From the NCBI RefSeq assembly GCF_900177765.1, contig NZ_FXWI01000001.1, positions 372,001-436,000 of the forward strand: a stretch of 64,000 nt of DNA. The letters are read 5' to 3'. Made by a program: the position numbers and the translations under genes. Within the stretch, counting starts at the first letter, position 1, and every line of letters begins with the position of its first letter. This stretch comes from Agreia sp. VKM Ac-1783. Lineage in GTDB: Bacteria > Actinomycetota > Actinomycetes > Actinomycetales > Microbacteriaceae. This document shows, piece by piece, positions 28,842-35,391 of this stretch. The notes under the pieces were generated by a model that worked only from the letters and a program-made list of their open reading frames with translations, had not been told where the DNA came from and did not search any database.

Positions 28842-29695
28842 TAGCCCTGCGGGTTCTCGGCCGGGCTCGGAGTGACATCGACGCCGCCACTGAGGCGGGA
28901 GATTGCTTCCTCGGGCTCGTAGTCCGGGTCGAACTCGACGAAGGCCTCGATCACGCCGACGAATGCGAGCGACACGAGCGACCAGGAGTTGCCCTCGCTC
29001 TCACCCGAGCGCGAGAAGTGCGAGTCGACGACCTCGGGCACGGTCGTGCGCGAGATGCCGAGTCCTTCGACGACCGCAGCGGTCGCGACGACGAACGGGT
29101 GATAGTCGTTGTGGAACTCTTCTTTGAGTCGGTAGCCGACCGTCGCCATGATGTTGCGGTAGAACATCTCCATCGTGTCGATGAACGCGAGCTCGCTGTT
29201 GCGCAGGGCCTGAAGAACCGCAGAGCGACCCGCGCTGTCTGGCCGCGACAAAATCGTCAGGGAGAGGCTCGCGTAACTCCGCCACGCCGCTGACGTGGCG
29301 ACTTCTTCGAGGTTCTGCTCCGCTGCCGTGCGCACGACGTCGAGCATGATGCTGCGACGCCCCTCGGGCGTACGGAGGTCGTTGAGTCGCGAACCCAGGA
29401 ATCCCCATGTCGCGACGAGGGTCTCGGTGTCTGTCAGGTCGCGTCGCGTCTGTTGCGCGATTTCAGTGAACAGGTCGTAGACGAAATCTTCGTGTCGAGG
29501 CCAGATACGCGTCGCGACACGCGAGGAAACCTCAGCTTCGCGAATAATTTCATCGAGAATCGCTTGCTCGAAGCCGACGTCGAGACCAGACGTACTGACT
29601 CGCTGGATCGCGATAGACAGGACGCGCGATCGCTCCTCCGAGTGGGAGCCACTCGTGCGCGCAAGCGAAAAAGCCGGTGTGTCTCCAGCTGGCAT
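28838..29695 (-). CDS. TetR-family transcriptional regulator
   Basis: 285 residues from ATG 29695, preferred over GTG 29713 because GAGGGG lies 5 bases before it. The N-terminal HTH is TetR-like (ILDEIIREAEVSSRVATRIW, then PRHEDFVYDLF). The ligand domain is long for the family (about 210 residues), without recognisable motifs. It is convergent with the signalling operon (4-base overlap of ends) and divergent from the acyl-synthase/E1-like pair, which it probably controls; an 8-bp inverted repeat lies in the intergenic gap. Confidence 0.75.
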   Translation of the reverse strand: MPAGDTPAFSLARTSGSHSEERSRVLSIAIQRVSTSGLDVGFEQAILDEIIREAEVSSRVATRIWPRHEDFVYDLFTEIAQQTRRDLTDTETLVATWGFLGSRLNDLRTPEGRRSIMLDVVRTAAEQNLEEVATSAAWRSYASLSLTILSRPDSAGRSAVLQALRNSELAFIDTMEMFYRNIMATVGYRLKEEFHNDYHPFVVATAAVVEGLGISRTTVPEVVDSHFSRSGESEGNSWSLVSLAFVGVIEAFVEFDPDYEPEEAISRLSGGVDVTPSPAENPQGY

Positions 29696-29740
29696 GGCGT
29701 CCCCTCGGGTCACTGTTATTCGCTGATCAGACTACCAAGT

Positions 29741-29810
29741 TTGCAGGCCCGCGAAGAGTCGCTGGCGGGTTGCGCCACCCATCGGTCGATAAACGTCGGC
29801 GAGCCTGCAA
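29741..29810. promoter_or_regulatory. Spaced inverted repeat between TetR gene and acyl-synthase-like gene
   Basis: TTGCAGGC (29741-29748) and GCCTGCAA (29803-29810) are perfect inverted copies 54 bases apart in the 199-base divergent gap. TAGGAT right after the second copy could be a -10 box for the rightward genes. An operator role is inferred. Confidence 0.35.
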
Positions 29811-29894
29811 TAGGATCGGACGTGAACGGGACAAAGGGGGCGCGGTTGCACGAAAGTCCGCTCTGTGCCACGGAACTCATGAAGTAGGGGCGGT

Positions 29895-30683
29895 ATGTCG
29901 CACGTTGATCAGACCGTCACAAATGACGCAGTGATTCCGGTGGTGTCATCCACCGTTTTCGATTCCTCTCCGAATTCACGTCTGGCGCTCGGTGTTCTTG
30001 CCATCGATGGGGTTGCTGTCCCCGGCCTCGAAGCCGAATACATGGCTCACTTCCATCTCCGAAGACGCGTCTATGTCGACCAGACCGGCCAGCTCTCCGA
30101 GAAGGACCTGTTGCCGGACGGCACCGACCGAGACGCCGACGATTCTCGTTCCATCACCTTCTGCGTGCTCGAGAACCATCCCGACGGCACCCGCGTGGTC
30201 GGGGTATCTCGACTCATCGTGCGGGGAGAGCCACGCCCCGGGGATTCGCTCCATGGAACTCCTCTGCCCGTCGAGGAGTTCTGTCGGGACGCCTTCGCCG
30301 ACGGACCGCTGCCGTGGAACGCGGTGGAGGTCTCTAGAGTGATCGCCCGTCATCAGAAGGCTGCCGTTCAGGACACCATCCAGTGGTATCTCTTCGCCCT
30401 GATGCTCGCGTACGTCACCAACCACGGCCTCGGTCGCGCGTTCGCCATCATCGAGCCATGGCTCGAGAGACGCCTCAGAAGCATCATCACGATCGACCGC
30501 ATCGGAGACGTGAGGTTCATCGAGCATTACCTCGACTACAACGTACCGATCGAGATCGACGTCGCCTCGTCGACGGCGACCGTCACCGGTCGCACGAGTG
30601 ACCTCGTCGAACACTTGCTTGAGTCGGAACCCTCGCTTGTCTTCGTCGGGCGTATCCCGAGTGCCAGGACGAGCGCCGCATAG
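29895..30683 (+). CDS. LuxI/N-acyl-amino-acid-synthase-like acyltransferase
   Basis: 262 residues, start with GGGGCGG just upstream. The pattern fits the autoinducer synthase/FeeM-like GNAT fold: LRRRVYVDQ (55-63) for the N-terminal arginine-hydrophobic block, D80-A-D-D (80-83) for the acidic block, VVGVSRLI (101-108) as the central strand with Arg106, and EVSRVIAR (145-152), where E145 and R148 match the paired Glu/Arg of LuxI. The expected reaction is acyl transfer from acyl-ACP or acyl-CoA to an amino-acid-like amine. Substrates are unknown. It is coupled to the following E1-like gene (TAGTG). Confidence 0.65.
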   Translation: MSHVDQTVTNDAVIPVVSSTVFDSSPNSRLALGVLAIDGVAVPGLEAEYMAHFHLRRRVYVDQTGQLSEKDLLPDGTDRDADDSRSITFCVLENHPDGTRVVGVSRLIVRGEPRPGDSLHGTPLPVEEFCRDAFADGPLPWNAVEVSRVIARHQKAAVQDTIQWYLFALMLAYVTNHGLGRAFAIIEPWLERRLRSIITIDRIGDVRFIEHYLDYNVPIEIDVASSTATVTGRTSDLVEHLLESEPSLVFVGRIPSARTSAA

Positions 30684-31642
30684 TGGCTCGCACATTCCTT
30701 TCTCCTGAGTTCGCTCGCAACTACGGTTTCTGGAGCGAGGACGAGCAGAAGGCTCTGATCCGATCGACGGTGGCCATCTGTGGCGCAGGCGGGGGAGGGT
30801 TCCAGTTCGGCCTCAAGCTCGCCCGCATGGGTGTGTCGGGGTTCAACGTCGCCGATCCAGAGACATTCGAGCCTCAGAACGCGAACCGTGTCGACGGAGC
30901 CGCAGTATCCACCTATGGGCGCAATAAGGCTGAGGTGTTCCGCGATCGAGTGCTCGACATCAATCCCGAGGCCAGAGTCGCAGTCTTCACCGAGGGGGTC
31001 ACTCCGGAATCGGTAGACGAATTCATGGCCGGCGCCGATCTCGTGGTCGACGAGTCCGAGTCGACCCAGCCCGAGATCGGTGTCCTGGTCGCGCGAGCTG
31101 CCAGGGCGCGAAGCATCCCCGATCTCATGGCGATGAACGTCGGCTTCGCGGCGCAGGTCACGTCGTTCGCTCCTGCCGGCCCGTGGACGTTCGAACGATT
31201 CATGGGCCTCGACGAGCGCATGCCGCTCGACGAGGTCGCTGGCCACAGCATGGATCTTGCCAGGAGCCTGCCCTACGTGCCGCCGTACTCCGACCTCCGG
31301 GCGCTCGCTGCGGTGCAGGGCACGGACGGCGCCGGGGAATCGGTGTCGCTGCCCTCGCTGGCCATCGGCATAGACCTGTTGTCGTCGATCGCCTCGACGC
31401 AGGCGTTCCTCCATCTCACTCGCGGAGTATCGGCCCGCCGCCCGCAGCCCATCTGGGCTCCCCGCATGGCGTATATGGATGCGTATCGCTTCCGCGCGCG
31501 CGTTCTGAGGGCAGGGCGGGGCAGTCATCTTCGTCACCTCATGATTGCTGCGCTCCGACAGAAGCTGGGTCGCAATCCTTCTGCTGCCTACGCGATCGCA
31601 GACATCGATCGTCGAAGGGCTCGGGCGACGTCGACACCGTAG
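30683..31642 (+). CDS. E1/ThiF-like adenylating enzyme without catalytic cysteine
   Basis: 319 residues, GTG start sharing a base with the upstream stop. The N-terminal 150 residues are a ThiF/MoeB/E1 Rossmann domain: glycine loop CGAGGGG (33-39), ribose-binding D58 in VADPE, N68-R69 in QNANR, K82 in GRNKAE, and D123 in LVVDES. These are the ATP-binding and adenylation residues of MoeB. The only cysteine is C33 in the glycine loop, so there is no transfer cysteine and no CxxC zinc site. The C-terminal half is not recognised. It probably adenylates a carboxylate made or used by the neighbouring acyltransferase. Confidence 0.75.
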   Translation: MARTFLSPEFARNYGFWSEDEQKALIRSTVAICGAGGGGFQFGLKLARMGVSGFNVADPETFEPQNANRVDGAAVSTYGRNKAEVFRDRVLDINPEARVAVFTEGVTPESVDEFMAGADLVVDESESTQPEIGVLVARAARARSIPDLMAMNVGFAAQVTSFAPAGPWTFERFMGLDERMPLDEVAGHSMDLARSLPYVPPYSDLRALAAVQGTDGAGESVSLPSLAIGIDLLSSIASTQAFLHLTRGVSARRPQPIWAPRMAYMDAYRFRARVLRAGRGSHLRHLMIAALRQKLGRNPSAAYAIADIDRRRARATSTP

Positions 31643-31681
31643 CCGGTTGACTCTGTTTCGAATGTATGTTCGACTTCATGC

Positions 31682-32776
31682 ATGCGGTGGAGCGGTCAAG
31701 CGTTATCAAGTACGGAACCCTCGGCACTGCCGGGCTTGGCGAAGCTCAACAACCTCGTCCGCTCGGTGCAAACACCGGAGTTCGCAGGCGTGACGTTTCA
31801 CGAGATCCTCGCGAAATCCGCTCTCAACAAGATTCCAGGGCCGAGCGCGGTGCTGCCCTATGGCTGGACGATCAACCCGTACCGAGGCTGTAGTCACGCC
31901 TGCGTCTATTGTTTCGCTCGACAGACTCACACCTATCTCGACCTCGACGCCGGTGCGGATTTCGATGCCCAGCTCATCGTCAAACTCAACGTTGCCGAGG
32001 TGCTCGAGAAAGAACTCCGGCGACCCGCCTGGCAGCACAGTCCGGTGGCGCTTGGTACCAACACCGACCCCTATCAGCGGGCTGAGGGCAGGTACGCGCT
32101 GATGCCGGGCATCATCGAGGCCCTGACGCAGTCGCACACGCCGTTCTCGATCCTGACGAAGGGCACTCTGCTGCGGCGGGACCTGCCGCTTCTGGTCGAG
32201 GCGAGCGCCCAGGTGCCGGTCGACCTGGCCATGTCGATCGCGATCTACGACGACGAGCTGCAGCAGTCGATCGAGCCAGGCACTCCCTCGACCAGGGCAC
32301 GCCTGGCGACCGTCACGGCGGTGCGCGAGGCCGGCCTCGACTGCAGCGTGTTCCTCATGCCGATCCTGCCTTACCTCACAGACACCAAGGCGCATCTCGA
32401 CGACGCTCTTCGTCAGATCAAGGCCGCTGGCGCGAGCACGGTTCTCTACACGGCGCTGCATCTGCGACCGGGAGTCAAGACCTGGTTCTTCAGGTGGCTC
32501 GAGTCTGCGCATCCCGAACTCGTCGAGCAGTACGGGCGCATGTACTACGGCACCAACAGCTATGCGCCGAAAGAGTACAGAAAGTGGTTGGCGGCGCGCA
32601 TCCAGCCGCTCATACGGGCGCACGGCCTGCAGCGCGGCATCGAAGACGCCGCATCCGGCGGCATCCGCAGTTCGGCTATCGGGCAGGGCGACCGACGGTC
32701 GACGCGGCGGCCGTCGCCGTCGCCCGGGTCGATCATCCCGGAAGAGATCGATCAGGGGCAGCCGACGCTTTTCTGA
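31682..32776 (+). CDS. Rv2578c-family radical SAM protein
   Basis: 364 residues. The cluster motif is CSHACVYC (Cx3Cx2C) in YRGCSHACVYCFARQTH. Flanking blocks TFHEILAKSALNKIPG, ALGTNTDPYQRAEGRY and SILTKGTLLRRDLPLL are characteristic of the actinobacterial Rv2578c/SplB-like family. The start MRWSGQA matches the usual N-terminus of the family, supporting ATG 31682. It holds a 4Fe-4S cluster and S-adenosylmethionine; the reaction is unknown. The C-terminal 50 residues are disordered. Confidence 0.9.
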   Translation: MRWSGQALSSTEPSALPGLAKLNNLVRSVQTPEFAGVTFHEILAKSALNKIPGPSAVLPYGWTINPYRGCSHACVYCFARQTHTYLDLDAGADFDAQLIVKLNVAEVLEKELRRPAWQHSPVALGTNTDPYQRAEGRYALMPGIIEALTQSHTPFSILTKGTLLRRDLPLLVEASAQVPVDLAMSIAIYDDELQQSIEPGTPSTRARLATVTAVREAGLDCSVFLMPILPYLTDTKAHLDDALRQIKAAGASTVLYTALHLRPGVKTWFFRWLESAHPELVEQYGRMYYGTNSYAPKEYRKWLAARIQPLIRAHGLQRGIEDAASGGIRSSAIGQGDRRSTRRPSPSPGSIIPEEIDQGQPTLF

Positions 32777-32836
32777 GCACCGCGGTGCCCGCAAGGGCGC
32801 TTGCGGCTATCGGGTCTCGTCGGATGCCCGAGCAAC

Positions 32837-32842
32837 TACCCT
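32837..32842 (+). promoter_or_regulatory. -10-like box for leaderless tdk
   Basis: TACCCT with a 7-base gap to the GTG at 32850, and no Shine-Dalgarno. Confidence 0.4.
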
Positions 32843-32849
32843 GGGATGC

Positions 32850-33464
32850 GTGGCGAAACTCTACTTCCGGTTCGGGGCGATGAACAGCGGCAAGAGCACG
32901 GCGATGCTCCAGGCCGCCTACAACTACGAGGAGCGCCACCAGAACGTGCTCATCGCCAAGCCCTCGGTCGACACGAAGGGTGACACCCGCATCGTCTCGC
33001 GCCTCGGTGTGACGCGCGAGGTCGACTTTCTCGTGACTCCGTCATCGAATCTCAGGGCCGACTTCCTGCAGCGCCGCAACCAGTCCATCGCGAATGGCTC
33101 CGGCGAGATCTCGTGCCTTCTGATCGACGAGGCTCAGTTCCTCTCACCCGAGCAGGTCGACGATGCTCTGCGCATTGCGATCCTCGACGATGTGCCCGTG
33201 TTGGCCTACGGTATTCGCACCGACTTCCAGACGTCGGCGTTTCCCGGCAGTGCGCGGCTCATGGAGATCGCGCACAGCCTCGAAGAGCTCAAGACCATCT
33301 GCCGTTGCGGGCGCAAGGCGATTTTCAACTCGCGCAAGATCGACGACGTATTCGTCTTCGACGGCGCCCAGGTCGCGATCGATGGCGAGCACGTGACCTA
33401 CGAATCGCTGTGCGGCGTCTGCTACCTCGAGGAAAGCGGCGGTGTGCTCGGCAGCACGTCTTAG
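32850..33464 (+). CDS. tdk: Thymidine kinase
   Basis: 204 residues. P-loop RFGAMNSGKSTAML (about 7-20), the DEAQF motif (LLIDEAQFL) with the catalytic Glu, a zinc site of four cysteines (ICRCGRKA and CGVCY), and the lasso region YGIRTDFQ typical of type II bacterial Tdk. It phosphorylates thymidine for salvage. The GTG start fits leaderless initiation and begins the protein directly at the P-loop strand. Its end overlaps the convergent SGNH gene by 4 bases. Confidence 0.95.
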   Translation: MAKLYFRFGAMNSGKSTAMLQAAYNYEERHQNVLIAKPSVDTKGDTRIVSRLGVTREVDFLVTPSSNLRADFLQRRNQSIANGSGEISCLLIDEAQFLSPEQVDDALRIAILDDVPVLAYGIRTDFQTSAFPGSARLMEIAHSLEELKTICRCGRKAIFNSRKIDDVFVFDGAQVAIDGEHVTYESLCGVCYLEESGGVLGSTS

Positions 33465-34177
33465 GCCGAGCGGGTAGGCAGAAGCAGACGCAGCACCGGC
33501 GCCAGATACTTGGCCATCTCGGCATGGCCTACATCGGTCGGGTGCACGCCGTCGGATCCAACCTGGCCGGTGGGCCCGGCAACCAGCCACTTGTCGGTGA
33601 TCGTGTCGACGAAGGCGTTGCCGTCTTGCAGGGCTGCGTCCCGTACGGCGTCTCGCGCCGTCACCACGCCTTTGGGCGTCGGCGTCTGGCCCCATGGCGA
33701 CGCCACAGCGAGAATGACAGCGCCGGGCGCCTGATTGTGGATGCGGGCGTAGGTCTCGGCCGCTCCTGACCGGATGTCTGCCGCTGTCTTGTCTGCGTCA
33801 TCGTCGCTGCCGAGTACGACGACGACCGCCGCGTTCTCGGGTACTTTCTTGGCGAGGGCGAGGAAGGTGCGGGATTGGTCACCGGCGGACGCGTAGCCAG
33901 CACCGTCGGCGGTCAGGGTCATGTAGGGGAATTTGAGTTCCGCCGAGAGCAGCGACGGAAAGCGAGCGATGCCACCGGAGTCCATCGCCGACCCGCCGGT
34001 GAAAGAGTTTCCGATGAAGACGACCAACGGCGGCTTGGCCTCGACGACCTCGGCGGCCGCCGCGGGCTGCGCAGACGCGAAGACCCCGCCGAACAGAAGA
34101 ACGGTCACTGAGGCCACGGCGGTCAGAAGAGTCATGATGCCATTCCGTCGCGGGCTGCGGCGAGCGAGTGTGTTCAC
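33461..34177 (-). CDS. Secreted SGNH-family hydrolase
   Basis: 238 residues with a Sec signal (hydrophobic 14-34, cleavage after AQPAAAA about residue 42). SGNH blocks: FIGNSFTGG (nucleophile Ser; GNS instead of GDS), VLGSDDD in the block III position, where Asn is replaced, and SDGVHPTDVGH with the Asp-His pair. The missing block III Asn is unusual and the esterase activity is therefore less certain. The GTG start at 34177 has TAGGTT 6 bases before it on the minus strand. Confidence 0.78.
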   Translation of the reverse strand: MNTLARRSPRRNGIMTLLTAVASVTVLLFGGVFASAQPAAAAEVVEAKPPLVVFIGNSFTGGSAMDSGGIARFPSLLSAELKFPYMTLTADGAGYASAGDQSRTFLALAKKVPENAAVVVVLGSDDDADKTAADIRSGAAETYARIHNQAPGAVILAVASPWGQTPTPKGVVTARDAVRDAALQDGNAFVDTITDKWLVAGPTGQVGSDGVHPTDVGHAEMAKYLAPVLRLLLPTRSA

Positions 34178-34183
34178 TCTCGA

Positions 34184-34189
34184 AACCTA
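34184..34189 (-). promoter_or_regulatory. -10-like box for leaderless SGNH gene
   Basis: TAGGTT on the minus strand, 6 bases from the GTG at 34177. Confidence 0.4.
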
Positions 34190-34265
34190 GCGGAGTAAGC
34201 CGAGTGTCGACTCGGAGCGTGATGACTCCGTGACATGTACATTCCGTAAACCTGTACATCTCTTA

Positions 34266-34309
34266 AACACAGAAGACCCCCTCTCGTATGAGAGGGGGTC
34301 TTCTGTGTT
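34266..34309 (-). terminator. Strong hairpin terminator after tRNA-Pro
   Basis: A perfect 20-bp stem (34266-34285 with 34290-34309) closed by a four-base loop lies at the tRNA 3' end; the last paired base is the A of the encoded CCA. Minus-strand tail TTTAAGAG. It may act in both directions. Confidence 0.75.
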
Positions 34310-34385
34310 GGTCGGGGTAACAGGATTTGAACCTGCGACCTCGTCGTCCCGAACGACGCGCGCTACCAAGCTGCGCCATACCCCG
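34309..34385 (-). tRNA. tRNA-Pro (anticodon CGG)
   Basis: On the minus strand the acceptor arms CGGGGTA and TACCCCG pair; the anticodon stem CGTCG/CGACG holds the loop TTCGGGA, giving anticodon CGG. The T-arm reads GGTTCAAATCC. Discriminator A at 34312, CCA encoded at 34309-34311. Confidence 0.96.
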
Positions 34386-34442
34386 ATCAGCCCGAAGGCC
34401 TCAATCATCCTAGCCGATTTCGGAAGGGGCCGCGTGCACCGG

Positions 34443-35387
34443 TCAGCGCGACGAGGTGAGCGTCAGCAGCGTCGCCTCTGGTAGGCACGAGAAGCGGAAC
34501 GGGGCGTAGATCGACGTGCCGAGACCTGCGGAGACATTGAGGTACGCCGCGCGCAACCCGTGTCGCCACACACTCAAGCCTTTGACCTGATCTCTCGGAA
34601 TGTCGCAATTCGTGATGAGGGCGCCGAAGCCAGGCACGCACACCTGGCCTCCGTGCGTGTGGCCGGCGAAGATCACGTCGGCTCCGTGCGTCACGAAGGA
34701 GTTGAGCACACGCTGGTACGGGGCGTGAGACACGCCGATCGTGAGGTCGGCCGCGTAGTCGTCGTCTTGGTCCTCGCGCAACTCGTCGAGTGCCCCGGGA
34801 ATGCGGTCGAGCCGGTCGTAGTGGCGATGCGGATCGTCGACGCCGAAGAACTCGATGCGGGTGCCGTTGACCACCAGGTTTGTAGCTCGATTATTGAGGT
34901 TCTGCCAACCGAGATCGGCGAACGTGCCTTCGAGCCGTGCGGTATCGAGTCGCGTCGGGTCGCGATGCATCTTCGAGGGTCCCATGAAGTAGCGCAGGGG
35001 GCTCTTGAACGTGGGACCGAAGTAGTCATTCGACCCGTTGACGAAGACGCCCGGCACACCTCGGAAGGGCTCGAGCGCGTACGCGATCGCCTCGTAGGAG
35101 GCGGTGTGGCCCAGATTGTCGCCGGTATCGACCACGAGATCGGGTTCCAGCAAGGCGAGTCTCCTCACCCACTCCTGCTTGTCGTGCTGCCACGGAGCCA
35201 TGTGCAGATCTGAGATGTGCAAGACACGGATGTCCGTCGCACCGGCCGGGAGCACGGGTGCGGAGACGCGACGAAGGGTGTAGAGCCGACGCTCGACGAG
35301 CGAGCCCCAGGCGAAGGCCGCGGCTCCGGCCGCCGCGGTCAGCCCGAGGGCTGTCGCGGCGACCTTCGCCTGGCGGGACATCTCCAC
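34443..35387 (-). CDS. Membrane-anchored metallophosphoesterase
   Basis: 314 residues with an N-terminal membrane segment (about 9-28). Dimetal motifs: HISDLHM, VVDTGDNLGH, GSNDYF in the GNHE position, VSHAP and GHTHGGQ. This is the YkuE/YaeI-like calcineurin fold, in which relatives act on lipid or nucleotide phosphates at the membrane; the substrate is unknown. It ends 4 bases before... and follows the PBP gene on the same strand, so the two are probably cotranscribed. Confidence 0.85.
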   Translation of the reverse strand: MEMSRQAKVAATALGLTAAAGAAAFAWGSLVERRLYTLRRVSAPVLPAGATDIRVLHISDLHMAPWQHDKQEWVRRLALLEPDLVVDTGDNLGHTASYEAIAYALEPFRGVPGVFVNGSNDYFGPTFKSPLRYFMGPSKMHRDPTRLDTARLEGTFADLGWQNLNNRATNLVVNGTRIEFFGVDDPHRHYDRLDRIPGALDELREDQDDDYAADLTIGVSHAPYQRVLNSFVTHGADVIFAGHTHGGQVCVPGFGALITNCDIPRDQVKGLSVWRHGLRAAYLNVSAGLGTSIYAPFRFSCLPEATLLTLTSSR

Positions 35388-35391
35388 CTCG

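Noticed and set aside
28996-29293. Plus-strand open frame antisense to the TetR gene
   Set aside because: Shadow of the TetR frame; no motif and Arg-rich composition.
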